Positions 1-8,058 of a stretch of 38,674 nucleotides of DNA are shown here, one piece after another (the stretch's first letter is position 1; each line of letters starts with the position of its first letter). The stretch is from assembly GCA_037190175.1 (NCBI GenBank), contig JBBCJM010000006.1, positions 1 to 38,674 of the forward strand, in the 5' to 3' direction. Source of the stretch: JBBCJM01 sp037190175 (GTDB taxonomy: Bacteria; Pseudomonadota; Alphaproteobacteria; Rhodobacterales; Rhodobacteraceae). The notes under the pieces were generated by a model. That model searched no databases, was not told the DNA's origin, and saw only the letters and a list, made by a program, of their open reading frames with translations. A program made the translations under genes and the position numbers.

Positions 1-2
1 AC

Positions 3-1439
3 CTGCACCTGACCCCCGAGCCCCGCACGCCGGCCGAGGCCGCGCGCATCGCCGCCGTCACCGCCCCGCCGGACGATCCCGCCGCGCCGCAGCGGTTCGA
101 GGGCATCAGCGCCGGCAAGGCCACGGTGCGGGCGCGGCCGGGGCCGGACGCCTTTTCCATCCCCTCGGCCAGCCTGGATTTCGAGGGCGAGATGCGGTTC
201 CGGCTGGGCAACGGGCTCTTCCGCCGGCTCTGGGTCTCGGCGCCCGCCTCCACCATCGCCTCGGACGGGCTGGGGCCGCTTTACAACGCCCGCGGCTGCC
301 AGAACTGCCACCTGCGCGACGGCCGCGGCCACCCGCCCGAGGGGCCCGAGGACAACGCGGTCTCGCTGCTGATCCGCCTGTCGGTGCCCGACCCCGCGGT
401 CTCCGATCTGGAGGGCTATCTCGCCGCCCGGCCCGATCCGGTCTATGGCGAGCAGTTGCAGGACTTCGCCATCCAGGGCCAGAAGGCCGAGGGGCGGATC
501 GCGGTCACCTGGACCGAGATCGAGGTGCCGCTGGCCGGGGGCGAGAGCGCGGTCCTGCGCCGGCCCGCATGGCGGATCGAGGATCCGGGCTTCGGCCCCC
601 TGCCGCCCGACCTGATGATCTCGCCCCGGGTGGCGCCGCAGATGATCGGGCTGGGGCTGCTGGAGGCGATCCCGGTCGAGGACATCCTGGCCTTGGCCGA
701 CCCCGACGACGCGGACGGCGACGGGATCTCGGGCCGGCCCAACGTGGTGCAGTCGGTGGAGTTCGGGGCGCCGATGCTGGGCCGCTTCGGCTGGAAGGCC
801 GGGGTGCCCACGGTGCGCCAGCAGTCGGCCGCGGCCTTCGCCGGCGACATGGGGCTGTCCTCCCACCTGTTCCCCGCGCCCTGGGGCGACTGCACGGTCG
901 CGCAGGCCGACTGCCGCGCCGCCCGTCACGGCGACGATGCCGAGCACGACGGGGTGGAGATCGGCTACGAGGCGCTGGATCTGGTGGTGCATTATTCGCG
1001 CAACCTGGGCGTGCCCGCCCGGCGCGACGTGGACGACCCGCAGGTGCTGCACGGCCGCACCCTGTTCCACGCCGCAGGCTGCGCCGCCTGCCACCGGCCG
1101 GCCTTCGTCACCCACCGCCTGCCCGACCGGCCGGAGCATTCGTTCCAGCTGATCTGGCCCTATACCGACCTCTTGCTGCACGACATGGGCGAGGGGCTGG
1201 CCGACCACCGGCCCGAGGCGCAGGCGACGGGCACCGAATGGCGCACCCCGCCGCTGTGGGGGATCGGGCTGACCGAGACGGTCAGCGGCCACAGCACCTT
1301 CCTGCACGACGGGCGGGCGCGCAGCCTGCTGGAGGCTGTGCTGTGGCACGGGGGCGAGGCCCAATCCGCGCGCGACACGGTGGTGGGGATGGAGCCCGCC
1401 GACCGCGCCGCGCTGGTCCGGTTCCTGGAGAGCCTCTGA
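3..1439 (+). CDS. Di-haem DUF1111 oxidoreductase-like protein, 5' end cut by window
   Basis: The frame is open from the left edge, so the true start lies outside the window; the GTG at 126 is only an internal codon. Two c-type haem motifs are visible: CQNCH encoded at 297-311 and CAACH at 1080-1094. The sequence between them and the end (a DxDxDGISGRxN stretch, then a P-L-W-G-I-G-L...H-D-G-R-A segment) fits the di-haem peroxidase-like DUF1111 family, often named 'thiol oxidoreductase'. Such proteins are exported and bind two haems in the periplasm. The stop overlaps the next start by one base, and an imelysin and a DUF1513 protein follow. That trio is a recurrent alphaproteobacterial arrangement linked to iron handling. 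The family and haem sites are clear; the reaction is unknown. Confidence 0.88.
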   Translation: MHLTPEPRTPAEAARIAAVTAPPDDPAAPQRFEGISAGKATVRARPGPDAFSIPSASLDFEGEMRFRLGNGLFRRLWVSAPASTIASDGLGPLYNARGCQNCHLRDGRGHPPEGPEDNAVSLLIRLSVPDPAVSDLEGYLAARPDPVYGEQLQDFAIQGQKAEGRIAVTWTEIEVPLAGGESAVLRRPAWRIEDPGFGPLPPDLMISPRVAPQMIGLGLLEAIPVEDILALADPDDADGDGISGRPNVVQSVEFGAPMLGRFGWKAGVPTVRQQSAAAFAGDMGLSSHLFPAPWGDCTVAQADCRAARHGDDAEHDGVEIGYEALDLVVHYSRNLGVPARRDVDDPQVLHGRTLFHAAGCAACHRPAFVTHRLPDRPEHSFQLIWPYTDLLLHDMGEGLADHRPEAQATGTEWRTPPLWGIGLTETVSGHSTFLHDGRARSLLEAVLWHGGEAQSARDTVVGMEPADRAALVRFLESL

Positions 1440-2410
1440 TGCGCGCGCTCCTGGCCCTCGCGCAGATGGCCGGGCCGGCGCTGGCGGATGTGGACACGAT
1501 GCTGGACGAGGCGATCCTGCCCGGGCAGGCCACCTTCGCCGAGGCCGCGGCGATGCTGGCCGCGGCGGCGGACGACGACTGCACCCCGCCCTCGGTGAAG
1601 CCCGCCTGGCAGGCGGCGGCCGACGCCTGGGTGCGGGTGGCGCATCTGCGGCTGGGGCCGGGCGAGGCCGCGGCGCTGACCATCGCCTTCTGGCCCGACG
1701 AGCGCGGGGCGGGCCGGCGCACCCTGGCGCGGATGATCGCGGACGCCGACCCGATGGGGGCCGACCCGGCGAAGGTGGCGCAGATCTCGGCCGCAGCCCG
1801 CGGGCTGACCGGGCTGGAGCTGATGCTCCACGACCCCGATTTCGCCTATGCGCCCGGCAGCTACGCCTGCGCGCTGGTCGCCGCGCTGGCCGCCGACCTG
1901 GCGGCGCAGGCCGAGGCGTTGCGCGACGGCTGGCACGCCTTCGCCCCCGCCCTGCGCACCGCCGGCAGCCCCGAGAACGCCGAGTTCCTGTCCGAGGCCG
2001 AGGCGGCCCGCGCGCTCTTCACCCAGTTGGACGCCGCGCTGGCCTTTTCCATCGAGCAACGGCTGGCCCGGCCGCTGGGCACCTTCGACCGGCCCCGGCC
2101 GCTGCGCGCCGAGAACTGGCGTTCCCGCCGCAGCCTGCGCAACGTCATGCTGTCGCTGGAGGCCGCGGTGGCGGGGGCCGAGGCGCTGGCCGGCATCCCC
2201 CTGCCCCGCACCGGGGCCGCCGCCGGAGCCGCGCGGGCCACCGCCGCCCGGATCGCCGACCCCGGGTTCCAGGACGTGACCGACCCGCAGGCCCGGCTGC
2301 GGCTGGAGGTGTTGCAGCAGCGGCTGGCCGAGGTGCGCGCCGCGATGGCGGCGGAACTGGGCGCGGCGCTGGGGGTCACCGCCGGCTTCAACGCGCTGGA
2401 CGGGGACTGA
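1439..2410 (+). CDS. Imelysin-family (M75-like) periplasmic protein
   Basis: A 323-residue protein with a short signal peptide (MRALLALAQMAGPALA, cleavage near residue 16) and an all-helical, Ala-rich body. Imelysins are periplasmic proteins related to EfeO/IrpA and implicated in iron uptake; despite the M75 peptidase label, protease activity is doubtful. The family GxHxxE signature appears as G122-L-T-G-L-E127, so the histidine is replaced by threonine while the glutamate is kept. I chose the ATG that overlaps the upstream stop (TGATG) because it gives the signal peptide; the same frame stays open far upstream, but that stretch is a shadow of the haem protein. The next gene starts after a 2-base gap, so the three genes are probably one transcript. 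Confidence 0.85.
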   Translation: MRALLALAQMAGPALADVDTMLDEAILPGQATFAEAAAMLAAAADDDCTPPSVKPAWQAAADAWVRVAHLRLGPGEAAALTIAFWPDERGAGRRTLARMIADADPMGADPAKVAQISAAARGLTGLELMLHDPDFAYAPGSYACALVAALAADLAAQAEALRDGWHAFAPALRTAGSPENAEFLSEAEAARALFTQLDAALAFSIEQRLARPLGTFDRPRPLRAENWRSRRSLRNVMLSLEAAVAGAEALAGIPLPRTGAAAGAARATAARIADPGFQDVTDPQARLRLEVLQQRLAEVRAAMAAELGAALGVTAGFNALDGD

Positions 2411-2412
2411 GG

Positions 2413-3480
2413 ATGACCACCCGCCGCGCCTTCCTTGCCACGTTGGCCGCCGCCGCCGCGCCGCGGCTCGGCTGGGCCGATGCCGGCAGCCCCGCCTGGC
2501 TCGCCTGCGCGCAGGAGCCGGACGGGGGCTTCGCGCTCTTCGGCCTGTCGCCCGCCGGCGAGGACCTGTTCCGCCTGGCCCTGCCCGCCCGCGGCCATGC
2601 CGGCGCGGCGCATCCCGAGCGGCCCGAGGCGGTGGTCTTCGCGCGCCGGCCGGGCACCTATGCGCTGGTGCTGTCCTGCGTCAGCGGGGCGCTGGTGCAT
2701 CGCCTGACCCCGCCCGAGGGGCTGCAACTGAACGGCCACGGCGCCTTCCTGCCGGGCGGCGAGGTGCTGGCGACGGTGGAGCAGGTGGCGGATACCAGCG
2801 AGGGGCGGCTGGGCCTGTGGGACGCGACCGCCGGCTACCGCCGGATCGGCAGCATCCCCACCGGCGGGATCGGCCCGCACGAGGTGCTGTCCCTGGGCGG
2901 CGGGGTGCTGGCGGTGGCCAATGGCGGCATCGCCACCGACCCCACCGACCGCACGCCGCTGAACCTGCCCGAGATGCGGCCGAACCTGACCTGGCTGACG
3001 CTGCAAGGTGTCGTGGAACAGGTGGAGACCGAACCCGCGCTGCGGCAGAACTCCATCCGCCATCTGGCCGCGACCCCGGACGGGAGCGTGGCCTTCGCCA
3101 TGCAGTGGCAGGGGCCGGCGGAGGCGGTGGTGCCGCTGCTGGGCCTCGCGCGGCGGGGGCAGCCGGTGGTCCTGGCCACGTCCCCGCAGGCCGAACAGGC
3201 GGCGATGCAGGGTTACGCCGGCAGCGTGGCGGCCTCGGGCGCCGAGATCGCCATCTCCTCCCCCCGCGGCGGGCAGGTGCATCGATTCGATCCGCAGGGG
3301 CGATTCCTGGGCGCGACCCGGCGGGCGGATGTCTGCGGGCTGGCCCCGCTGGGGGCCGAGGGCTTCCTGCTGACCGACGGAGGGGGCGGCATTTTGTCGC
3401 TGCGCGGCGGGGCCGCACGCCCGCTGGGATTGCGGCCGCGCGCCTGGGACAACCATGTGGTGGCCCTGCCCGCGGGCTGA
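2413..3480 (+). CDS. DUF1513 protein, probable Tat substrate
   Basis: A 355-residue protein starting TTRRAFLATLAAAAAP, a twin-arginine-type leader with cleavage near the WADA stretch (about residue 23). The rest looks like a beta-propeller: repeated segments such as NGHGAFLPGG, GIGPHEVLSLGGG and NSIRHLAATPDG recur at roughly blade spacing. This matches DUF1513, which is regularly encoded beside imelysin and di-haem DUF1111 genes. Export by Tat suggests folding or cofactor insertion before export. No catalytic residues are recognisable and the function is unknown; the context suggests a periplasmic iron-related role. It ends 6 bases before the stop of the convergent LysR gene. Confidence 0.85.
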   Translation: MTTRRAFLATLAAAAAPRLGWADAGSPAWLACAQEPDGGFALFGLSPAGEDLFRLALPARGHAGAAHPERPEAVVFARRPGTYALVLSCVSGALVHRLTPPEGLQLNGHGAFLPGGEVLATVEQVADTSEGRLGLWDATAGYRRIGSIPTGGIGPHEVLSLGGGVLAVANGGIATDPTDRTPLNLPEMRPNLTWLTLQGVVEQVETEPALRQNSIRHLAATPDGSVAFAMQWQGPAEAVVPLLGLARRGQPVVLATSPQAEQAAMQGYAGSVAASGAEIAISSPRGGQVHRFDPQGRFLGATRRADVCGLAPLGAEGFLLTDGGGGILSLRGGAARPLGLRPRAWDNHVVALPAG

Positions 3481-3486
3481 ACCGCC

Positions 3487-4434
3487 TCAGCCCGCGACGC
3501 GCGGGGCCAGCAGGGTGGTGAAGTTGGCGCCGAACTGGCTGTACTTGGTCGACACCACGTCGATCAGGAACGGCACCACCCCCAGCGCGATCCCCTCCTC
3601 GAACACGTCGCGGCGGGCGGCGAGGCTGATGCGCAGCTGCACCGGGCCGCCCTCGATCTGGCGGACCACCACGTTGCCCAGCATCGGCTCCACCCCCATC
3701 GCCCCGATGGGGGTGATCGCCGCGCCCACCCCGCGCGCGACCAGCTGGCGCCAGACCTCGATCGAGCTGACCTCCTGCACCAGGTTGACCTCGGCCCCGA
3801 TCGCCCGCGCCGCGTCGTGGACCGCACGCCAGCTCACGCTCTTCTGCCCGTAGAACACCTGCCCGTAGGACAGCGCCTCGCGCAGCCCGATGGGCCCGGT
3901 TTCCGCGGAAACCAGCGGCGAGACGGCGAAGATGAACCGCTCGTCCACCAGATCGACCACCCGCAGGTCGGGCCGCAACGGGGCGCTGTAGCCCAGCACG
4001 AAATCCACCTCGCCGGTCAGCGCCTGCTCGTAGAGCTCGCCCGACCAGCCTTCGACCATCTCCAGGTCGAAACTGTCGTGCAGGTCGGCGGCGGCGACCA
4101 GCGCCTCGCTGCCCACCATGCGGGCCACCGCCGGCGGGAAACCCACGGTGAACTTGCGCGGCACCACCTTGCGGACGGGCGTGATCACCCGCTCGGCCTC
4201 CTCCACCAGGTCGAGGATCGCGCGGCCGCGGCGGTAAAGCTCCTGCCCCGCCCGGGTGGGCTCGATCCCCCGCGAATGGCGGTCCAGCAGCGCCAGCCCG
4301 AAGGCCTGCTCCATCGCCTTCACCTGCTGGCTGAGCGCGGTGGGCGCGACATGCAGCATCTCGGCCGCGCGGCTCATGGTGCCGGAATCGACCGCGGTCA
4401 CGAAGTACAGAAGCTGACGCAACGTCAGGTGCAT
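3487..4434 (-). CDS. LysR-type transcriptional regulator
   Basis: A 315-residue LysR regulator: winged helix-turn-helix at about residues 1-60 (MHLTLRQLLYFVTAVDSGTM, then SRAAEMLHVAPTALSQQVK), linker helix, and a periplasmic-binding-like effector domain from about residue 90 (KFTVGFPPAVAR). I chose the ATG at 4434 because it places the helix-turn-helix at the N-terminus as usual for the family and has a GGAGGGGG ribosome site about 10 bases upstream; an ATG at 4548 would add 38 unlike residues. It is divergent from the flavoprotein gene across 437 bases, the classic LysR layout, so it probably controls that operon and itself. The effector is unknown. Confidence 0.9.
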   Translation of the reverse strand: MHLTLRQLLYFVTAVDSGTMSRAAEMLHVAPTALSQQVKAMEQAFGLALLDRHSRGIEPTRAGQELYRRGRAILDLVEEAERVITPVRKVVPRKFTVGFPPAVARMVGSEALVAAADLHDSFDLEMVEGWSGELYEQALTGEVDFVLGYSAPLRPDLRVVDLVDERFIFAVSPLVSAETGPIGLREALSYGQVFYGQKSVSWRAVHDAARAIGAEVNLVQEVSSIEVWRQLVARGVGAAITPIGAMGVEPMLGNVVVRQIEGGPVQLRISLAARRDVFEEGIALGVVPFLIDVVSTKYSQFGANFTTLLAPRVAG

Positions 4435-4871
4435 CCGGGGGCCCCCTCCACCACGCTGGGTCAGCGCCGGAGCGGCGTCTGCCTTGCCTGAAGTTTTTCT
4501 TAAGGGAGCCGGAAGAAATCTGCAATGGACGGCAACCCGCGATTGCACCTAGCGTCGACTCGACCGGCGGCTGTCCGCGGGGGAGGAGGAGCCAGGCCAG
4601 ACGACAACGGCCTGAAAATATTGACGAACCAGTCAGGCCCGGATGCCGGGGGATGGACGTGTCGCGATCCGGCCGGGGGAGGGCCGGGCGCCGGTCCCGG
4701 CTTGCCTGACCTTGGTCTCAGAAAACCTGATCCCGGCCAGCGGATACCAGCGTAGCCGCGGGGTCGGGCGTCCTTGGGGGTCCCCCCGGTGACGATGACG
4801 AGTGCGGCCGGCTGGCACCCGGAACATCCGCGCGACTGCGCCTTCGACTGGTGAAAGGGAGGGAAGACGTG
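4435..4871. promoter_or_regulatory. Divergent regulatory region between LysR gene and flavoprotein operon
   Basis: These 437 bases hold no convincing gene. Promoters for both flanking genes must lie here. The clearest signal is an imperfect inverted repeat at 4487-4505, CCTGAAG-N5-CTTAAGG with one mismatch, about 53 bases before the LysR start; it is AT-rich in a GC-rich background and is a reasonable LysR-site candidate. A TGAC-N6-GTCA repeat lies at 4622-4635, inside longer CCTGA/TCAGG flanks (4611-4637). I could not place convincing -35/-10 pairs. The region 4855-4864 (AAGGGAGGGA) is the ribosome site of the flavoprotein gene. Confidence 0.5.
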
Positions 4872-6944
4872 ATGAAGGACCTCATGAAGAAGAAACGCGC
4901 TTCGGCGTCCAGGGAGGGCGGGCTGAACCGGCGCGACTTCTTCAGCGCATCGGCCGCGGCGGGCGTCAGCGCCGCCGCGATGACCGTCGCGGGCGCCCCG
5001 GCCGTGCAGGCCGGCCCCGCCGGCGGCGACATCAGCTGGGACTACGATGTGGACGTGGTGATCGCGGGCGGCGGCTGCGCCGGCCTGACCGCGGCCATCC
5101 GCGCCCGCGACCAGGGCGCCTCGGTGCTGGTGGTCGACCAGAACTTCGACCTGGGCGGCCGGATGCTGCACTCCGGCTCCTACCTGTCGCTGGGCGGCAA
5201 CGACGCGATCCAGCAGCGCGACCGCGAAGGCCGGGGCGACGACGAGGGCTTCATCACCGTTCCGCCGGTGGAAGCGCCCGAGGAGATGGAAGACAGCATC
5301 GACCTGCTGTTCACCGACGTGACCGACTGGTCGGTGGTGGACGGCAAGGCGCAGTCGCCCTACCGCTACAACGAGCGCGAGAACATGCGCGCCTGGGCCG
5401 AGAACTGCCCGCCGACGCGCGAGTTCCTGATGGAGAACTACGTCCGCTTCACGCGGATCAGCGGCACCCACGGCGGCGGCGGCCTGAGCCGGGCGCGCGC
5501 GCCCTACTGCTTCCTGAAGCTGGGCGACGTGACCGACATCAAGGCCGGCACCATCACCCCCGAGGACGCGGGCGTGGCCCATCCCGAGCGCACGAGCCCC
5601 ATGGCTCCGGTGCAGATGGAAGACGCCAGCAGCTTCGTGGGCCCGGGCTTCGTGCGCAACGGCGTGGCGCTGGCGCGTCCGCTGGAGTTCTCGGCCCGCG
5701 AGAAGGGCGTGCAGTTCATCCTGCATCGCGCCTTCACCGACCTCATCCGCGAACCGGGCGAGGACGGCCGGGTGATCGGCCTGACCGCGGTCTACCGGCC
5801 GCGGCTGAACCCCGAAAGCGGCGAGCGGCTGGAAAGCTTCTGGTCGGACGGCAACGTCGACGACCGCCGGCCCACGATCAACATCCGCGCCAAGGCGGTG
5901 ATCCTGGCCTCGGGCGGCCATGCCGGCAACCCCGAAGTCCGCAGCATGTTCTACCCCGCGCTGCGCGACCCGGCGTTCCCGACCTCGGGCAGCGCGCTGC
6001 AGGGCCCGGGCGGCCAGGACGCCAGCGCGCTGAAGGCCGCGCTGAAGGTCGGCGCCAACATGGCCGGGATGCAGCAGAACCTGTCCTACCCGACCACCTT
6101 CCACATCGCCTCGCAGCTGGGCACGCGCGACGCCTACACGGACATGAAGCCGGGCCACCCGACCTTCGTGTTCCGCAAGTCCTCGGGCCTCGGCGTCGGC
6201 AACGCGGGCTATGAGGAGTTCATCGCCGTCAACCAGGTGGGCAAGCGCTTCTTCAACGAGGTGCGTCTGCCCAAGCGCCCGGCGGGCAACCGCTATCCGG
6301 GCGACCGCGCGGCGCCGGGCCAGGGCATGGACCACACGCCGCTCGACTGGCGGAACTGCTCGCACGAGTGGATCCGGCAGAGCTACAACTACGACCACGG
6401 GCTCGACGCCGCGGTGGCGATGAACGAGGGCTCGCGCGCGCCGCACTACTACTCGGGCCCGCTGTGGGCGATCTTCGACCAGGAGGCGGTCGACCGCACC
6501 GGGTGGGAGCTGCGCCATCCCTACGTCAGCGAGGAGAACGGGTACTTCTTCAAGGCGGACACGATCGAGGAACTGGCCGAGAAGGTCTACTTCGGCCATC
6601 CCTACTCGCGCGTGCCGCTGTCGTACCTGCCCGAGACGGTCAACACCTGGAACGGCTATGTCGACGCCGGGGCCGACCCCGAGTTCGAGCGCGAGAAGGA
6701 CGCGCCGATGCACCGGATCGCGGCGCCGCCCTACTATGCGCTGTCGATCATGGTGGTCTGGCACGACAGCTACGGCGGGCTGCGCATCAACGGGCGCAAC
6801 CAGGTCATCGACATGCGCGGCGCGGTGATCCCGGGCCTCTATGCCGGTGGCGAGGCTGTCGGCGGCTTCAACAAGCACGGCCTGGGCAAGGGCCACGTCC
6901 ACGGCTACATCGCCGGGACCTACGCCGCCCGCGAATTGGGCTGA
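4872..6944 (+). CDS. Tat-exported FAD-binding dehydrogenase (fumarate-reductase-flavoprotein-like)
   Basis: A 690-residue flavoprotein. A Tat leader carries N-R20-R21-D-F-F, followed by an Ala-rich hydrophobic stretch and a probable VQA cleavage site near residue 47. The dinucleotide-binding motif GGGCAG (residues 66-71) follows, preceded by the beta strand DVDVVIAGG. The C-terminus (GGLRINGRNQVID, IPGLYAGGEAVGG, HGLGKGH) matches the FAD-binding end of the succinate dehydrogenase/fumarate reductase/KstD superfamily. It should act in the periplasm on an unknown substrate, passing electrons to the di-haem cytochrome encoded downstream (inferred). I chose ATG 4872, about 8 bases after AAGGGAGGGA; GTG 4869 is possible, and GTG 4851 would put the ribosome site inside the gene. 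A strong terminator follows. Confidence 0.88.
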   Translation: MKDLMKKKRASASREGGLNRRDFFSASAAAGVSAAAMTVAGAPAVQAGPAGGDISWDYDVDVVIAGGGCAGLTAAIRARDQGASVLVVDQNFDLGGRMLHSGSYLSLGGNDAIQQRDREGRGDDEGFITVPPVEAPEEMEDSIDLLFTDVTDWSVVDGKAQSPYRYNERENMRAWAENCPPTREFLMENYVRFTRISGTHGGGGLSRARAPYCFLKLGDVTDIKAGTITPEDAGVAHPERTSPMAPVQMEDASSFVGPGFVRNGVALARPLEFSAREKGVQFILHRAFTDLIREPGEDGRVIGLTAVYRPRLNPESGERLESFWSDGNVDDRRPTINIRAKAVILASGGHAGNPEVRSMFYPALRDPAFPTSGSALQGPGGQDASALKAALKVGANMAGMQQNLSYPTTFHIASQLGTRDAYTDMKPGHPTFVFRKSSGLGVGNAGYEEFIAVNQVGKRFFNEVRLPKRPAGNRYPGDRAAPGQGMDHTPLDWRNCSHEWIRQSYNYDHGLDAAVAMNEGSRAPHYYSGPLWAIFDQEAVDRTGWELRHPYVSEENGYFFKADTIEELAEKVYFGHPYSRVPLSYLPETVNTWNGYVDAGADPEFEREKDAPMHRIAAPPYYALSIMVVWHDSYGGLRINGRNQVIDMRGAVIPGLYAGGEAVGGFNKHGLGKGHVHGYIAGTYAARELG

Positions 6945-6960
6945 CCGCCTGAAACAAAAC

Positions 6961-6992
6961 GGTCCGGCGGGGACTTTCCCCGCCGGACCTTT
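6961..6992 (+). terminator. Strong intrinsic terminator after the flavoprotein gene
   Basis: A perfect 12-base-pair stem (GGTCCGGCGGGG / CCCCGCCGGACC) with loop ACTTT is followed by TTT. It lies 16 bases after the flavoprotein stop and only 32 bases before the next start, so it is intercistronic. It probably lets flavoprotein mRNA accumulate, with partial read-through into the downstream genes. Confidence 0.85.
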
Positions 6993-7024
6993 CGTCGGCT
7001 ACTGAAAGACCGCAGGGACCCGAG

Positions 7025-8017
7025 ATGATCCACGAAGCCCCCGATCTGGCCCCGTTTCACATCGCGCTGAAGTTCGGCTCCGTAGACGCCGGCGGCGAGG
7101 CGGTGCTGCGCGCCAACCTCGAAGCCCGGCTGCTGCACGACCCCTCGCTGGTCGAGGCCATCGTCGTCGACGCCGAGGGCGAGGAAATCGCCCGCGCGGT
7201 GTTCGAGGACAACGACCACGGCTGGCACCGCACGCCGCTCTTCCGCATCAAGGTGCCGGATACCCCCGGCGTCTACGAATACGAGGGCATCCTCCAGCGC
7301 ATCCTGACCGAGGAGGAGGCCGCCGAGATGCTGGCCGCGCTCGAGGCCGCCGCCGAGGACGAGGAGGTCCCCGGCCCCGAGATCATCGCGCTGCACAGCT
7401 TCACGATCGAGGTCACCGGCCATTCCACCCAGATGGTGGTCTGGGACCTGCCCGGCGCCGTCGAGGCGGGAGCGCAGGTGAAGTTCCGCGTCGGCGTGAA
7501 ATGCTCCTGCGGCTGCAACACCGCCGGCTGGGGCTTCACCGTGGCCGATGCCGAGGGCAAGGTGCTGACCGAGGGCGCCGTGGGCCACGAGCCCTGGGCC
7601 GGCACCGCCGCGCTCTACCACGCCGAGGTCACCCTGCCAGCGCCGGCCGAGGAGGGCACCCATCTGCTGGTGCTGCACGCCGCCGGCCCGCAGGAGCCGG
7701 TCGCCCACAGCCCGCGCGAGACCCGCGTGCAGTTCGCCGCCACCCCGGCCGCGCAGCACGAGATCCGCGTGCAGGTCTTCGACCAGCACACCGGCAGGCC
7801 GGTGCCGCGGGCCAAGGTGGTGATCCATCCCTACCGCGCCCTGGCCGACGAGGAGGGGCGCGCGGTGATCCGGGTGCCGGCGGGCACCTACACGATCTTC
7901 GCCTCGGGCACCAAGTACTTCGCCTGGAAGGAGGTGCGCGAGGTTACCGAGGACATCGACCTGCGGGCCGAGCTGATCCACGACCGCGAACTGACCACCG
8001 AGGAAATCTGGGCATGA
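7025..8017 (+). CDS. Unrecognised three-domain protein with a C-x-C-x-C cluster
   Basis: I do not recognise this 330-residue protein. It has no signal peptide or membrane segment, so it looks cytoplasmic. Two beta-rich, Ig-like segments are suggested (about 10-90 and 125-225), separated by an acidic, Glu/Ala-rich helix (about 95-120). The second contains K-C160-S-C162-G-C164-N, which could bind a metal or cluster. The C-terminal part (about 240-315: HEIRVQVFDQHTGRPVPRAK, VIRVPAGTYTIFASG) resembles a carboxypeptidase-regulatory or transthyretin-like fold. A terminator separates it from the flavoprotein gene, and its stop overlaps a possible upstream start of the cytochrome gene. A role in assembly or maturation of the Tat flavoprotein before export is a guess from location. 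Confidence 0.75.
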   Translation: MIHEAPDLAPFHIALKFGSVDAGGEAVLRANLEARLLHDPSLVEAIVVDAEGEEIARAVFEDNDHGWHRTPLFRIKVPDTPGVYEYEGILQRILTEEEAAEMLAALEAAAEDEEVPGPEIIALHSFTIEVTGHSTQMVVWDLPGAVEAGAQVKFRVGVKCSCGCNTAGWGFTVADAEGKVLTEGAVGHEPWAGTAALYHAEVTLPAPAEEGTHLLVLHAAGPQEPVAHSPRETRVQFAATPAAQHEIRVQVFDQHTGRPVPRAKVVIHPYRALADEEGRAVIRVPAGTYTIFASGTKYFAWKEVREVTEDIDLRAELIHDRELTTEEIWA

Positions 8018-8058
8018 GCCTTTCTGCCCGACCTGCCGCTGACACAAGGACCAAGACC

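Noticed and set aside
4621..4649. TTGACG as a -35 element for the flavoprotein gene
   Set aside because: No -10-like hexamer follows at 16-18 bases (the position holds TGCCGG), so I do not call a promoter there.
4525..4755. A 76-codon plus-strand open frame in the LysR/flavoprotein gap
   Set aside because: No ribosome site, a Gly/Pro/Arg-biased composition typical of chance frames in GC-rich DNA, and it would fill the expected control region.
4500..6902. An 800-codon minus-strand open frame opposite the flavoprotein
   Set aside because: A shadow frame rich in His, Arg, Val and Ala without motifs; the plus strand has a Tat leader, FAD motif and ribosome site.
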